A DNA stretch of 64,000 nucleotides, taken from NCBI RefSeq assembly GCF_036880985.1, contig NZ_JBAJNO010000008.1:2481500-2545499 (forward strand), read 5' to 3'. The notes under the pieces are model-generated. The model saw only the letters and a list, made by a program, of their open reading frames with translations, was not told the origin of the DNA and did no database searches. A program made the position numbers and the translations under genes. How positions within the stretch are numbered: position 1 is the stretch's first letter; each line of letters starts with the position of its first letter. Shown in pieces: positions 17,365 through 27,776 of this stretch. The DNA is from Limibacter armeniacum (lineage in GTDB: Bacteria > Bacteroidota > Bacteroidia > Cytophagales > Flammeovirgaceae).

Positions 17365-18666
17365 ATGGCTATTAGCGTAGAACCTAAAGTTGCTCCTCAG
17401 CAACAGAATACGACTGGTGGAAACAATACATTTGCTTTTATCGTCGTAACAGGATTGTTTTTTATGTGGGGATTTCTAACTGTGTTGAACGATATCCTAA
17501 TCCCACACCTTAAAGGTCTTTTTGACTTGAACTATACCCAAGCTTCATTGGTACAGTTCGCTTTTTTTGCTGCTTATTTTATAGTTTCCCTTCCTGCAGG
17601 TAAAATTATTGAAAAAGTAGGCTATCAAAATGGTATTGTATTAGGGCTCTTAATTGCAGCAACAGGTACATTCTTATTTTATCCTGCTGCTGAAATAAGA
17701 GTATTTCCACTGTTCCTGATGGCATTGGTGGTATTGGCTTCCGGAATTACCATTTTGCAAGTTGCAGCCAACCCATATGTTTCTATTTTGGGTAAACCTG
17801 AAAAAGCAGCGAGCCGTCTAAATTTAGCACAAGCACTCAATTCTTTGGGAACGACATTGGGTTCTAAATTTGGACAAATTTTCATCCTTGCAAATGTTAT
17901 TTTCTACACTGCAGATGAATTAGCGGCATTATCACCAGAGCAAGTTTTAGAAGCTGAAGCAAAAACAGCGGCATCAATTCAAGGTCCTTATGTAAGTTTT
18001 GGTATTGCTCTTGTAGTTATGGCGGTTATAATGAAACTAGTCAAACTACCTGTTATTAATACTAGCTCCCCTAAAACAGAAACAACTACGACTTCTAAAA
18101 AAAGTATTTGGTCTTTTACTCACCTAATCTTGGGTGTGGTTGCCATCTTTATGTATGTTGGCTCAGAAGTTTCTATAGGTAGTTTCTTAGTTAATTACAT
18201 AATGGAAAAATCAACTCTTCCAATTGAAGAGGCTGATGCAGCAAAATGGCTACCTTATTTTTGGGGAGGACTAATGGTAGGTCGTTTTATCGGATCAGCT
18301 TTATCTGCAAGATTCAAAGCTTCAAGCATTCTTACTATTTTCTCTGTTTCATGTGTTGCATTAATAGTTACTTCTATGTCATTAGAAGGTATGCCTGCAA
18401 TATATGCAATGGTCGCTACTGGTCTTTTCCTTTCAGTGATGTTCCCAACAATCTTTACATTGGCGATTCACAAGTTAGGTGTTCATACAAGCCAAGGATC
18501 ATCGCTTCTTGTTATGGCGATCGTTGGTGGAGCATTGCTACCAGTTCTGATGGGCTTTGTAGCTGACTCAATTTCACTAAATGTAGCATTCACGGTTCCA
18601 TTCATTGGTATTCTCTACATTGCCTTCTACGGATGGAAAGGTAGCGAACCAAAAGGTGTTGAATAA
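17365..18666 (+). CDS. Sugar:proton symporter, FucP/GluP family (MFS)
   Basis: The protein is 433 aa with about 12 membrane helices. The N-terminal phrase FFMWGFLTVLNDILIPHLK and the AANPYVSILG segment are typical of the fucose/glucose-galactose permease branch of MFS. The inner-membrane protein likely imports glucose, galactose or fucose with protons (family inference; the sugar is not decidable). Start ATG at 17365. It has its own terminator. The esterase downstream starts 90 bases later, after the terminator, so the two are probably separate units. Confidence 0.9.
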   Translation: MAISVEPKVAPQQQNTTGGNNTFAFIVVTGLFFMWGFLTVLNDILIPHLKGLFDLNYTQASLVQFAFFAAYFIVSLPAGKIIEKVGYQNGIVLGLLIAATGTFLFYPAAEIRVFPLFLMALVVLASGITILQVAANPYVSILGKPEKAASRLNLAQALNSLGTTLGSKFGQIFILANVIFYTADELAALSPEQVLEAEAKTAASIQGPYVSFGIALVVMAVIMKLVKLPVINTSSPKTETTTTSKKSIWSFTHLILGVVAIFMYVGSEVSIGSFLVNYIMEKSTLPIEEADAAKWLPYFWGGLMVGRFIGSALSARFKASSILTIFSVSCVALIVTSMSLEGMPAIYAMVATGLFLSVMFPTIFTLAIHKLGVHTSQGSSLLVMAIVGGALLPVLMGFVADSISLNVAFTVPFIGILYIAFYGWKGSEPKGVE

Positions 18667-18691
18667 TCAACCTTGGATGGACTTCAATATA

Positions 18692-18725
18692 AAAGACAGA
18701 TTCTCTAGAGGGTCTGTCTTTTTTT
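18692..18725 (+). terminator. Terminator of the sugar transporter gene
   Basis: AAAGACAGA (18692-18700) pairs with TCTGTCTTT (18713-18721). A run of T follows. Confidence 0.88.
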
Positions 18726-18755
18726 ATAAATCAAATCTAAACTGATAACTACACT

Positions 18756-19547
18756 ATGAAAATTGTAAAACTGATTACGCTTTTAGTATGCCTAATAGGC
18801 TTGTTTGGTACAGTGTCAGCTCAAGACACTCCTCAATACGAGGCCAAACAATATATTGTAAAAGGCGACACCCTCAACTACCGTATCCTTTTCCCTAAGG
18901 ATTATGACAGCACCAAGAAATACCCATTCATTCTGTTTCTGCATGGTGCTGGCGAAAGAGGCAATGACAATGAGAAACAGTTGATGCACGGAAGTACATT
19001 ATTTACACAACCCGAAAATTATGATAAGTATCGTGCTATAGTTGTTTTCCCCCAGTGTCCTGAAGGCAGTTTTTGGTCAAATATTGATTTCACTAAAAAT
19101 GAGGATGGAACCAGAGAGTTGAACTTCCCTTCAAAAAATCTTCTGAACACACCTGGAAAAATGGCAATGGATGTGGTGAAAAACCTTGTAGATGAAAAAA
19201 AGGTAGATGAATCCAGCATGTATGTCATGGGGCTTTCGATGGGTGGTTTTGGTACACTGGCAACCATTGGAACATATCCTAAAACGTTTGCTGCTGCTAT
19301 CCCAATCTGTGGAGGAGGAAACACTAATGTTGCCAAAAAATACGCAAAAAATACTGCAACCTGGTTATTCCACGGAGCCAAGGATAATGTTGTTTTGCCT
19401 GAAAACTCCAGAACCATGTACAAGGCATTACAGGATTTGAATGCAGAAGTGAAATACACTGAATACCCTGAAGCAAACCATAACAGTTGGGACCCTGCCT
19501 TTGCAGAAAGTGAATTGCTGCCTTGGTTATTTTCACATAAGAGATAA
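18756..19547 (+). CDS. Secreted alpha/beta-hydrolase (phospholipase/carboxylesterase-like)
   Basis: The protein is 263 aa with a Sec signal peptide (ends SAQ, residues ~1-22). FLHGAGERGNDNE provides the oxyanion region, GLSMGGFG is the nucleophile elbow with the catalytic serine, and an aspartate in HGAKDNVVLPE and the histidine in EANHNSWD complete a plausible triad. Members are often annotated as prolyl-oligopeptidase-like or feruloyl/acetyl esterases. The substrate is unknown. It is probably periplasmic or exported. It is convergent with a CDF transporter. Confidence 0.85.
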   Translation: MKIVKLITLLVCLIGLFGTVSAQDTPQYEAKQYIVKGDTLNYRILFPKDYDSTKKYPFILFLHGAGERGNDNEKQLMHGSTLFTQPENYDKYRAIVVFPQCPEGSFWSNIDFTKNEDGTRELNFPSKNLLNTPGKMAMDVVKNLVDEKKVDESSMYVMGLSMGGFGTLATIGTYPKTFAAAIPICGGGNTNVAKKYAKNTATWLFHGAKDNVVLPENSRTMYKALQDLNAEVKYTEYPEANHNSWDPAFAESELLPWLFSHKR

Positions 19548-19569
19548 GTCCATCATATATTGATACAAA

Positions 19570-19601
19570 AAAGCCCGAACATCAACTGCTGTTCGGGCTT
19601 T
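19570..19601. terminator. Bidirectional terminator
   Basis: AAAGCCCGAACA (19570-19581) pairs with TGTTCGGGCTTT (19590-19601), 12 bp with T runs on both strands. It is shared by the convergent esterase and CDF genes. Confidence 0.92.
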
Positions 19602-19609
19602 CTCTTTTT

Positions 19610-20530
19610 TTATGCTTTGCTCTTTCTTTTGATAGTTTCTGCTTCAATAAATATTCTATTCACAACAGGAATACGCTTTCTGATACTATCCTCTATCCTA
19701 TCAATGGTCTGTTCTACCTCATCAGGTGTAAGGCTATCCTTGAAATTCACTTCCAGGTTAACCAATACTTCGTTCGGACCAAAATAAAGGCTCAATGGTC
19801 GTTTGTATTCCAACACATTCCCTTCTGCTGCTAGAATATCTGTGATGATCTTATTATCTCTTGGCATAAGTCCTTCTCCTACCAGCAGTCCTTTACATTC
19901 TACTGCAAAAAACATGGAAACGGCAATAAGCAACAATCCAATTAGTATTGAACCAATGCCATCAAAATAAACGATACCTGTTACCTGTCCCAAGAATACA
20001 CAAACCAATGCAATTACCAATCCCAAACATGCGGCAGTATCTTCAATAACAATTGCCACAGTAGAGGTATCCTTACTGTCCATTAGGCTTTGAATAAATG
20101 GTGTATCCCCTCTTGATTCATTGAATTGTTTCAAAGCAACCCTTAATGCTGAGCCCTCAAATATCAGCGCCAACGTCAGAATTACGTAGTTCCAGATTAC
20201 ATTTTCCACTTTTACAGGGCTGATGATATGGTGAATTCCTTCATAAAGGGCAACACCTCCACCCAATGCAAAAATCAGGATTGCCACTACAAAACTCCAG
20301 AAAAACACTTCCTTTCCATATCCAAAGGGGTGCTTTTCATCTGCTGGCTTGACACTCTGTTTCAAACCGAATAATAACAGAACGCCATTTCCTGTATCTA
20401 CCATTGAGTGAATCCCTTCAGACATCATAGAAGATGAGCCAGTAAAAAATGCGCCTATAAACTTGCTGATTGCGATTCCAAGGTTGGCCAAGATTGCGCC
20501 ATAGATTGCCTTTTTCGATGAACCTGCCAT
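19610..20530 (-). CDS. Cation diffusion facilitator, SLC30A9/ZnT9-like
   Basis: The protein is 306 aa with about six membrane helices and a cytoplasmic C-terminal domain. TM2 carries HSMVD, the usual first half of the metal site. TM5 carries EDTAA where most zinc CDFs have HxxxD, which is the pattern of the ZnT9-like branch. CDFs export divalent metals (Zn, Mn, Fe, Co) against protons. The altered TM5 suggests different metal choice (inference). It is distinct from the His-rich CDF at 24194, so the window has two CDF classes. Confidence 0.88.
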   Translation of the reverse strand: MAGSSKKAIYGAILANLGIAISKFIGAFFTGSSSMMSEGIHSMVDTGNGVLLLFGLKQSVKPADEKHPFGYGKEVFFWSFVVAILIFALGGGVALYEGIHHIISPVKVENVIWNYVILTLALIFEGSALRVALKQFNESRGDTPFIQSLMDSKDTSTVAIVIEDTAACLGLVIALVCVFLGQVTGIVYFDGIGSILIGLLLIAVSMFFAVECKGLLVGEGLMPRDNKIITDILAAEGNVLEYKRPLSLYFGPNEVLVNLEVNFKDSLTPDEVEQTIDRIEDSIRKRIPVVNRIFIEAETIKRKSKA

Positions 20531-20657
20531 TTTATCTTTTTTTGTTCAAAAAATCATTCACGTAATCAGACAAAAATACAGATTCAACATTCCAAAATGA
20601 AGCTATGGAAGAAACATCTGTTGAAAAAATACAAAACTCATTTGTTCTAAACATAAA

Positions 20658-20687
20658 AGAGGCTGCACCCTTTCAGGAACAGCCTCT
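20658..20687 (-). terminator. Terminator of pflB
   Basis: AGAGGCTG pairs with CAGCCTCT (8 bp). The minus strand continues TTTTATG. Confidence 0.8.
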
Positions 20688-20708
20688 ATATTTAGCATAT
20701 GTTTATCA

Positions 20709-22940
20709 TTACATCGACTCATGGAAAGTCCTTGCAATCACTTCCAGTTGGTGTGCTTTAGACAATCTGATAAAGTTCACCGCATATCCTGAAACACGGA
20801 TGGTCAGTTGCGGATAATTTTCAGGGTGTTCGTAAGCATCCATCAACGTATCACGGTTCAGTACATTGACATTCAAGTGATGAGCTCCTTTTCCAAAGTA
20901 CCCATCCATCATGGCTACAAGGTTATCAATTTGCATGTCCTTGCCAGCACCCAAAGCTTGTGGTACAATAGAGAATGTATTTGAAATACCGTCCTGTGCA
21001 TCATCATAATTCAGTTTTGCCACAGAGTTCAAGGAAGCAATTGCTCCGTGAGTGTCTCTACCGTGCATTGGGTTGGCACCTGGTGCAAATGACTCTCCTG
21101 CCTTACGACCGTCAGGAGTAGAACCTGTTTTCTTACCATACATCACATTTGAAGTAATGGTAAGGAGTGACATAGTAGGCACTGCGTTACGGTAAGTTTT
21201 ATGCTTAGCCAATTCGCTAAAGAAGTAATGAGTAATTTCCTTCGCAATATTGTCTACCCTATCATCATCATTACCGAATTTAGGGAAGTCACCATCGATC
21301 TCGAAATCTACAGTCAGTCCATCTTCATTACGCACAGGCGTTACTTTTGCATACTTGATTGCTGACAGTGAGTCGGCTATAATGGAGATACCGGCAGCAC
21401 CATATGCCATATCAATACCAGGATTGGTATCCAAGAAGGCAAACTGTGCTTTTTCATAGTAATAATGGTCGTGCATATAGTGGATGATATTCATCGTTTT
21501 GGCATATACACGAGCCACATCCTTCATTGCCAGCTTAAAGTTTGCCAAGACCTTATCGTAGTCCAGTACCTTGTCAGCAGACATCTCTTTGATACCCTCT
21601 ACAATCTGAGCACCTTTAAACTCTTCCTTACCACCATTCAATGCCAAAAGTAGTGTCTTAGGCAGGTTAGTTCTTGCTCCAAAGAACTGAATACGTTTAC
21701 CGATATGCTGGTAAGATACACAGCAAGCAATACCATAATCGTCAGAACCACGGTTAGGACGCATCAGGTCGTCATTCTCATATTGCACTGAAGAAGTGTC
21801 AATTGAAACCTGAGAACAGAATTGCTTAAACCCTTCTGGCAGGTTATCAGACCAAAGTACAGTCAGGTTTGGCTCAGGCGATGGACCTAAGTTGTAAAGC
21901 GTTTGCAGGAACCTGAATGAGGTCTTGGTTACCTTGGTTCTGCCATCATTGTACATACCACCGATAGCTTCAGTTACCCAAGTTGGGTCACCACCAAAGA
22001 TCTCATCGTATGCACCAGGACGCAGATGACGCACCATTCTGAGTTTCATTACAAAATGGTCGATAAATTCCTGCGCTTCTTCTTCAGTGATAAGCCCTTC
22101 TTCAAGGTCATTCTGAATATATACATCAAAGAAGGATGAAACGTTACCCAATGACATTGCGGCACCATCCTGCTCTTTTACGGCAGCCAAGTACGCCATA
22201 TAGGTCCATTGAATCGCTTCTTGAGCATTTTCAGCAGGTCTGCTTAAATCCAGTCCATGCATTTCGCCCAAAACCTTGATATCATTGAGTGCTTTAACCT
22301 GCTCACTCACTTCAAGACGCAAGCGTATTTGTTCAGCAGTCAAGTCACCTTCAATGGCTACTTTATCTTTCTGCTTTTCTTCAATCAAGCGGTCAGTACC
22401 ATACAAAGCCAGTCTACGGTAATCACCAATGATACGGCCACGGGCATAATTATCAGGAAGACCTGTCAGGATACCCATTGAACGGTAATTTCTGATCTCC
22501 TGGTCATAGGCAGAGAATACCGCATTATTGTGATCCATCACACATTCAAAAACCTTGGTTACTTCAGGGTTTACCTGCTTGCCTTTTTCCTGAACGGCTT
22601 TTTCTACCACACGGTAACCACCATAGGGTTTCATAGCACGCTTCAGTAGCATATCGGTTTGAAGTCCCACAATTTTCTCAAGATTGCTATCGATGTAGCC
22701 AGGTTTATGACTTGTCACTGTAGAAATTGTATCTACATCAACATCTCGACAACCACCATTTTCACGCTCTTCTTTCATGGCAACCAAACATAAGTCCCAA
22801 AGTTTTTTGGTTGCTTCTGTCGGTCCAGACAAGAAAGATGCGTCCCCCTCGTAAGGTGTTACGTTATTGATTACAAAATCGTAAACGTCAATAGTGTTTT
22901 GCCACTTAGTCCCTTTGAATGATGCTACAGTCGTTTTCAT
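20709..22940 (-). CDS. pflB: Formate C-acetyltransferase (pyruvate formate-lyase)
   Basis: This glycyl-radical enzyme converts pyruvate and CoA to acetyl-CoA and formate under anoxia. It is 743 aa, a normal size. The two catalytic cysteines are in GIACCVSYQ, and the radical glycine (about Gly718) sits in RVSGYAVNF near the C-terminus. It lies 109 bases after focA on the same strand, so focA-pflB is the usual operon. The activating enzyme gene (pflA) is not next to it. Its presence together with aerobic-type enzymes points to a facultative anaerobe. Confidence 0.96.
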   Translation of the reverse strand: MKTTVASFKGTKWQNTIDVYDFVINNVTPYEGDASFLSGPTEATKKLWDLCLVAMKEERENGGCRDVDVDTISTVTSHKPGYIDSNLEKIVGLQTDMLLKRAMKPYGGYRVVEKAVQEKGKQVNPEVTKVFECVMDHNNAVFSAYDQEIRNYRSMGILTGLPDNYARGRIIGDYRRLALYGTDRLIEEKQKDKVAIEGDLTAEQIRLRLEVSEQVKALNDIKVLGEMHGLDLSRPAENAQEAIQWTYMAYLAAVKEQDGAAMSLGNVSSFFDVYIQNDLEEGLITEEEAQEFIDHFVMKLRMVRHLRPGAYDEIFGGDPTWVTEAIGGMYNDGRTKVTKTSFRFLQTLYNLGPSPEPNLTVLWSDNLPEGFKQFCSQVSIDTSSVQYENDDLMRPNRGSDDYGIACCVSYQHIGKRIQFFGARTNLPKTLLLALNGGKEEFKGAQIVEGIKEMSADKVLDYDKVLANFKLAMKDVARVYAKTMNIIHYMHDHYYYEKAQFAFLDTNPGIDMAYGAAGISIIADSLSAIKYAKVTPVRNEDGLTVDFEIDGDFPKFGNDDDRVDNIAKEITHYFFSELAKHKTYRNAVPTMSLLTITSNVMYGKKTGSTPDGRKAGESFAPGANPMHGRDTHGAIASLNSVAKLNYDDAQDGISNTFSIVPQALGAGKDMQIDNLVAMMDGYFGKGAHHLNVNVLNRDTLMDAYEHPENYPQLTIRVSGYAVNFIRLSKAHQLEVIARTFHESM

Positions 22941-23049
22941 AAGTGATGATTTGTCTGATACTGAAAAAAAATATATTCCTAATTATATGGTAAATCCTAT
23001 TTCTAAACATCAATCCATTGATGTCCGTTCTTTTTTATCTATTGAATGT

Positions 23050-23889
23050 CTATACATTCACCAATTCTTTTTCCATCTCCTCTACTGGCATATTATCTGT
23101 CTTCTTCTTATCCGGTTTCACATAGATATACCAGTAGGCTGCTCCTACGAATAATGCTCCACCAACAATATTACCCAAAGTGGCAGGGATCAGGTTTGCT
23201 GTAATAAACTGACTCCAAGAGATGTCTGCTCCAAGTAACATACCCATCGGAACAAAAAACATATTGGCAATACAGTGCTCAAAACCAAATGCCACAAACG
23301 TCATAACCGGAAACCATATACCTAACACCTTACCTGTAATGTCTTTAGCTGCATATGCTTGCCAAGCAGCCAAACAAACAAGCCAGTTGGCTCCGATGCC
23401 TTTCACGAATGTCTTGAAGAATGGATTGGAAGTTTTGGCCACCGCAATATTGATTGCAGAATCCGCAAATGGCCCAGAGGTAAGAAGACCTGTATGGTAA
23501 CCTAAGAAATATGCCACAAAGACAGCCCCTACAAAATTGGATAGGTAGCCCACTGTCCATACTTTAAGCAGTGATTTCATGCTACGTTCCTTATTGAGAA
23601 CAGAAACCGTCATGATAGCTGTACTTGACGTAAACAGCTCTGCTCCTGCAACAATCACCAGAATAAGACCGATCGGGAATACAGCACCAAAAGCAAACTT
23701 GACAAGACCAGGGTTCTCAGCTGCGATGCCTGGCATACCACCTCCTACTACTAATGCTAATACACTTCCGAATGCGACATAAGCACCTCCGAAAAAACCT
23801 AAAAGCAATTGTTTGTCTAATGAGTAGCTGTCTTTCTGAATGGCTGCCTTGCTGATGGCTGGTAAAATTTCTTTTGGTGTATTATACAT
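23050..23889 (-). CDS. focA: Formate channel, FNT family
   Basis: The protein is 279 aa with six membrane helices. The pore histidine is in FEHCIANM, as in FocA (His209 in E. coli). It moves formate (and related small acids) across the inner membrane. It is the first gene of a focA-pflB operon. Upstream on the minus strand, CACCTTTG near 23945 is a one-base mismatch to the -7 consensus. Confidence 0.93.
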   Translation of the reverse strand: MYNTPKEILPAISKAAIQKDSYSLDKQLLLGFFGGAYVAFGSVLALVVGGGMPGIAAENPGLVKFAFGAVFPIGLILVIVAGAELFTSSTAIMTVSVLNKERSMKSLLKVWTVGYLSNFVGAVFVAYFLGYHTGLLTSGPFADSAINIAVAKTSNPFFKTFVKGIGANWLVCLAAWQAYAAKDITGKVLGIWFPVMTFVAFGFEHCIANMFFVPMGMLLGADISWSQFITANLIPATLGNIVGGALFVGAAYWYIYVKPDKKKTDNMPVEEMEKELVNV

Positions 23890-24193
23890 AAATATGTCAG
23901 TCAGAAATAAAGTGATGAGATATAGTTTCCTTTCCGACTACAAAGGTGGGGATGATTGGCCTTACATTTCAGTAACTTTCATCAACGTTTTTTGAAGATT
24001 CTTCTCAAAATGCACTTTTAAAAAATCATAACACACTCATAATCAACTCTTTTTAAATGTATTTTATACGTTTATTCACAAATTAATACTATCATTGCGT
24101 AAGTCGAACCGACAATAGTTTTTCAATCGAAACAAAAGCATGTTATCTTGGCTTATGTAAAAAACTAAACATCAATAAGCCGAACTTTTCAAT
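23890..24193. other. Divergent promoter region focA / CDF
   Basis: About 300 AT-rich bases separate two divergent genes. A weak -7-like CACCTTTG lies near 23945 for focA. I see no Fnr site of the TTGAT-N4-ATCAA type, although anaerobic control would be expected. Confidence 0.45.
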
Positions 24194-25114
24194 ATGTCAC
24201 ACTTTCATCATCACGACCATTCTCACGGAATTCACTCCCATTCTGAAAGCGGCAGTATCCGTTCAGCGTTCTTTTTGAATGCATTTTTTACCATCATAGA
24301 AATCATTGGTGGTATTATGACCAACTCAATGGCTATTTTGTCTGACGCTGTTCACGATCTTGGGGATACTTTTGCCTTAGGAATGGGGTACTACTTTGAA
24401 AAAATCTCTGACAAAAGAGAAGATTTCCGCTATACCTATGGTTACAGACGATATTCTCCTCTTTCGGCAGTCATTAACGCAACAGTACTAACTGTGGGTA
24501 GTGTATTGATTATAGCCCAAACAGTTCCCCGACTACTCAAACCAGAGGCGGTGGATACAGAAGGAATGCTATTTCTGGCAATATTAGGTGTGATTGTAAA
24601 TGGGGTTGCCGTATTCAAATTGAGTAAAAATAAGGGCTCTGCTAACCACAGAGTGATGATGTTGCACTTGATGGAAGATGTGTTAGGTTGGGTCGCTGTC
24701 CTGATCGGGAGTTTGGTCATGCACTTTTATGACCTCCCAATCATTGACCCGATACTTTCTATGGGAATTGCCTGCTATGTACTGTTTAATGCACTCAGAA
24801 ATATCAAACAGATTGTACCGATTTTCCTTCAGGCAGTACCATACAATATCAGTGTAAATAAGGTAAAAGCAAGTCTGGAAGAGATCAAGCATGTATTGGA
24901 AGTACATGATATACATGTGTGGTCATTGGATGGCGAATTCAATATTATCACCATTCATGTTGTGGTAGATGAAAGCCTTTCACTTGAAAAATGTTTTGAA
25001 GTAAAAAGGATAGTCCGTGATCACCTGATGACCCTACAGATACAACACGCAACCATAGAGATAGAACTTTCCAGTGAGCATTGTGACATCACAGAAGCAG
25101 GTTCTATGCACTAA
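24194..25114 (+). CDS. Cation diffusion facilitator, CzcD/ZitB-like
   Basis: The protein is 306 aa with six membrane helices and a histidine-rich N-terminus (HFHHHDHSHGIHSH), a usual metal-binding tail. TM2 has HDLGD and TM5 has HLMED, both HxxxD zinc-site motifs. It is an inner-membrane metal/proton antiporter that probably exports zinc. It is monocistronic and unlike the ZnT9-type protein at 19610. Confidence 0.92.
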   Translation: MSHFHHHDHSHGIHSHSESGSIRSAFFLNAFFTIIEIIGGIMTNSMAILSDAVHDLGDTFALGMGYYFEKISDKREDFRYTYGYRRYSPLSAVINATVLTVGSVLIIAQTVPRLLKPEAVDTEGMLFLAILGVIVNGVAVFKLSKNKGSANHRVMMLHLMEDVLGWVAVLIGSLVMHFYDLPIIDPILSMGIACYVLFNALRNIKQIVPIFLQAVPYNISVNKVKASLEEIKHVLEVHDIHVWSLDGEFNIITIHVVVDESLSLEKCFEVKRIVRDHLMTLQIQHATIEIELSSEHCDITEAGSMH

Positions 25115-25251
25115 TACTAAACAAAGGTTGATTGATAGAATCATGTATTATGGCAAACTTTTTATTGGGAGATCTGTTAAACCATGATTGTCATTCAGCC
25201 TTAATTTTAGTAAATCGGGCGCTCATCAAATAACACTAAAGCATACAAACC

Positions 25252-26217
25252 ATGAAAGCACTTTGCTTTGATAAATTCGGGGGACCTGATGTCCTCTACT
25301 ATGGAGACATACCTGAACCAAGTATTCAAGACAACGAAATACTACTAGAAACAAAGGCCATCGGGCTGAACTTTGCAGATGTTTATCGCCGAAAAGGCAA
25401 CTACCATCTTGAAGGAAAACCTCCTTACATCCCAGGCTATGAAGGAGCTGGCGTTGTAAAAGCAGTAGGCGCTTCCGTAAGTGGCATTGCAGTTGGTGAC
25501 CGTATCGCCTTTGCTGATGTTCCTTATGCAAATGCAGAACTGGTTGCAGTCCCTGAGGAAAAAGCCGTTCCAATTCCTGAAGGTATTTCTTTTGAACAAG
25601 CTGCTTCCCTTATGCTACAAGGCTTGACGGCACAATACCTGATGTTTGATAGCTACAAGGTAAAGGCAGGAGATATTGTATTGGTACATGCCGCAGCAGG
25701 TGGTGTTGGACAGTACCTTGTTCAGATAGCCAAATCATTGGGAGCGACCGTTATTGGGCTAACTTCTTCTGAAGAAAAACAGGCAGCAGCATCTAATGCT
25801 GGTGCTGACAAGGTATTTCTTTATGGCGATCACTGGACTGAAAAAGTCCTGGAGTTTACGCAGCAACAAGGAGTAGATGTCGTATACGAATCTGTCGGAA
25901 CGACTATTATGGATAGCTTTGAGGTAACACGTATCAAAGGTACAGTCGTATTCTTCGGTATGGCAGCAGGAGACCCTGTACACATCGACCCTAGAATGCT
26001 GATGGATACTTCCAAAACGCTGACGGGTGGTGACCTTTGGAACTATCTGGTATCTAAAGAAGAAAGACTAAATAGGTCTGAAGCCTTATTTGAGATGGTC
26101 AAAAAGGGTGATATCAAAGTAAATATTGACAGCACATTCAAACTTTCGGAAGGAAATAAAGCGCATGCTTACCTTGAAAGCCGCAAAAGCAAAGGGAAGA
26201 TACTTCTGATACCATAA
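25252..26217 (+). CDS. NAD(P)H:quinone reductase, Qor-like (MDR superfamily)
   Basis: The protein is 321 aa. It has a GroES-like N-terminal domain (residues 1-130) with VGDRIAFADVPYA and no structural-zinc cysteine cluster, and a Rossmann domain with AAAGGVGQYLVQIAKSLGA (residues ~147-165) for the nucleotide. This is the zeta-crystallin/quinone oxidoreductase pattern: one-electron or hydride reduction of quinones and related carbonyls. The precise substrate is unknown. Confidence 0.88.
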   Translation: MKALCFDKFGGPDVLYYGDIPEPSIQDNEILLETKAIGLNFADVYRRKGNYHLEGKPPYIPGYEGAGVVKAVGASVSGIAVGDRIAFADVPYANAELVAVPEEKAVPIPEGISFEQAASLMLQGLTAQYLMFDSYKVKAGDIVLVHAAAGGVGQYLVQIAKSLGATVIGLTSSEEKQAAASNAGADKVFLYGDHWTEKVLEFTQQQGVDVVYESVGTTIMDSFEVTRIKGTVVFFGMAAGDPVHIDPRMLMDTSKTLTGGDLWNYLVSKEERLNRSEALFEMVKKGDIKVNIDSTFKLSEGNKAHAYLESRKSKGKILLIP

Positions 26218-26223
26218 ATATAT

Positions 26224-26259
26224 AAAAGCTCTTTGCAGCCTGTTTTGCAAAGAGCTTTT
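26224..26259. terminator. Bidirectional terminator
   Basis: AAAAGCTCTTTGCA (26224-26237) pairs with TGCAAAGAGCTTTT (26246-26259), a 14-bp stem. It is shared by two convergent genes. Confidence 0.9.
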
Positions 26260-26268
26260 ACCACTTAC

Positions 26269-27051
26269 CTAAACGAGTTTTGAAAATGCTTCCAATGAAT
26301 CAACCACCAAATCAGGCGTAACAGGCGATGCCTCCAATATTTCTTGCCTGAACTTGCCAGTTCTGACCAAAATACCTTTCACTCCCGCATTTTGTGCTCC
26401 TCCAATATCCCCATCCACATCATCACCAATCATCAATACTTTATCCGATGTAAGCCCCAAGCTATTGACCCCCATCTCAAAAAATGCACTCCCTGGTTTT
26501 CCTGAGATATAGGCTTTCTTTCCTGTTGAATACTCCAGTCCTGCCACAAATGCCCCTATATCCAGCTTTAACCCAGCTTCCGTTTTCCAAAACCTTCCTT
26601 TGTGCAAAGTCAGCATTTCGGCACCTTCCATAACCAGTTTAAAGATCCTACTCATTAATTCATAATCCCAGACATCACCAATGTCCCCTATTACAACTAC
26701 CTCAGGGTTGGTCTCGACTAATTCAAATTGTTCATTAAAATACGCCCTGATTGATTTACTTACTACAGGATAAATACTCCTGATACCTTTTGCTTTTAGG
26801 TAATTGGCCGCTGCAACCGGAGGAGTAATGATTTCATCCATTCCAACATCTACTCCCATTCTAACTAACCGTTCATGAATGGAAGCTACCGGACGACCTG
26901 ATGTGTTGGTTAAAAACCTAATCGGTATTTGCTTTTGCTTCAGTATCCTTATGGCTTCAATCGAACCTGCTATGGGCGTTTCACTTATATACACTACCCC
27001 ATCCAAATCACATAAAACCCCTTCAATATCTTTTAGCCAATCATTTTCCAT
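26269..27051 (-). CDS. HAD-superfamily IIA phosphatase (NagD/LHPP-like)
   Basis: I chose the ATG at 27051 (MENDWLKDIEG, 260 aa); a TTG five codons upstream is the alternative. Motif I is CDLDGVVY, motif II is FLTNTSG, motif III is YISGKPG with its lysine, and motif IV is MIGDDVDGDIGGA. The C2a-type cap lies between. This class hydrolyses phosphate esters or phospho-amino groups; the LHPP branch is close by reading. The substrate is unknown. Confidence 0.88.
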   Translation of the reverse strand: MENDWLKDIEGVLCDLDGVVYISETPIAGSIEAIRILKQKQIPIRFLTNTSGRPVASIHERLVRMGVDVGMDEIITPPVAAANYLKAKGIRSIYPVVSKSIRAYFNEQFELVETNPEVVVIGDIGDVWDYELMSRIFKLVMEGAEMLTLHKGRFWKTEAGLKLDIGAFVAGLEYSTGKKAYISGKPGSAFFEMGVNSLGLTSDKVLMIGDDVDGDIGGAQNAGVKGILVRTGKFRQEILEASPVTPDLVVDSLEAFSKLV

Positions 27052-27104
27052 AGTCTGTCTTTTCAAATTTCAAAGTGAGTCAGTATCCCTTTAATAAAAC
27101 AAAA

Positions 27105-27129
27105 ATGCCGGAAGGAATCCTTCCGGCAT
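27105..27129 (-). terminator. Terminator of the SRPBCC gene
   Basis: ATGCCGGAAGG pairs with CCTTCCGGCAT with a 3-base loop. TTTTTG follows on the minus strand. Confidence 0.92.
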
Positions 27130-27158
27130 ATAAAATTAATAAGTAAAAGTCTATCAAA

Positions 27159-27776
27159 TCAATTTACTGATTCCTCCACAACCTCGGCATCTTCTGAGCT
27201 AGAAACGTCTGCCAATTCAGCTTCCAGCATTTTCATTTCAGCTTCCATTTTCTTTTCCACTACTGCATTCAGATTAACAAGACCTTGCTCATAATCTTTC
27301 AGAATAGCTTCTTCCATCATGAAAGCACCCATATAACGGTAAATCGGATTCAAGCCAAAGTCCATGTCCATAAACCACACGACTTCTGTTCCACCGTCCA
27401 CTTCAGCAATCTTATAACCGCAAGGGCTTGCCGCACTCCAACCTTCAAATGATGTTTCGTAAAGGATCTCATTGTCTCCCACTTTTGTGAGGACCATTTT
27501 ACCACTGCCAACATGGCTGTCTTCACTTGACCAACTCATGGTAGCACCTTCTACACCTTGTTGGTCAGAGTATTCATATTTTGTTTCTGGGTCAAGCTTA
27601 GCCCAAGGGGACCAGCTATTAAAGTTTTTAAAGTTTACCAATTGTGCCTGTACGACATCATGGTTGCCATGAATCATCATTGATTTTTCAATGTGAAGTT
27701 TACTGGGGTACAAAAAACCACCCAGTGCTGCCAATACGATTACAGCAAGTAGTCCAAAGAGAATTTTTTTTAGCAT
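27159..27776 (-). CDS. SRPBCC-family (START-like) membrane-anchored protein
   Basis: From the ATG at 27776 (MLKKILFG) it is 205 aa; the longer frame to 27851 gives an unlikely leader. Residues ~4-24 form a membrane anchor, then a polyketide-cyclase/SRPBCC hydrophobic-pocket domain with FNSWSPWAKLDP, and an acidic helical tail. Such proteins bind hydrophobic ligands. The ligand is unknown. Conserved throughout Bacteroidota. Confidence 0.85.
   Translation of the reverse strand: MLKKILFGLLAVIVLAALGGFLYPSKLHIEKSMMIHGNHDVVQAQLVNFKNFNSWSPWAKLDPETKYEYSDQQGVEGATMSWSSEDSHVGSGKMVLTKVGDNEILYETSFEGWSAASPCGYKIAEVDGGTEVVWFMDMDFGLNPIYRYMGAFMMEEAILKDYEQGLVNLNAVVEKKMEAEMKMLEAELADVSSSEDAEVVEESVN

Noticed and set aside
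23890-24193. Fnr site for focA
   Set aside because: No TTGAT-N4-ATCAA-like sequence is present; the short TTAC-N6-GTAA repeat near 23970 is not a good match.
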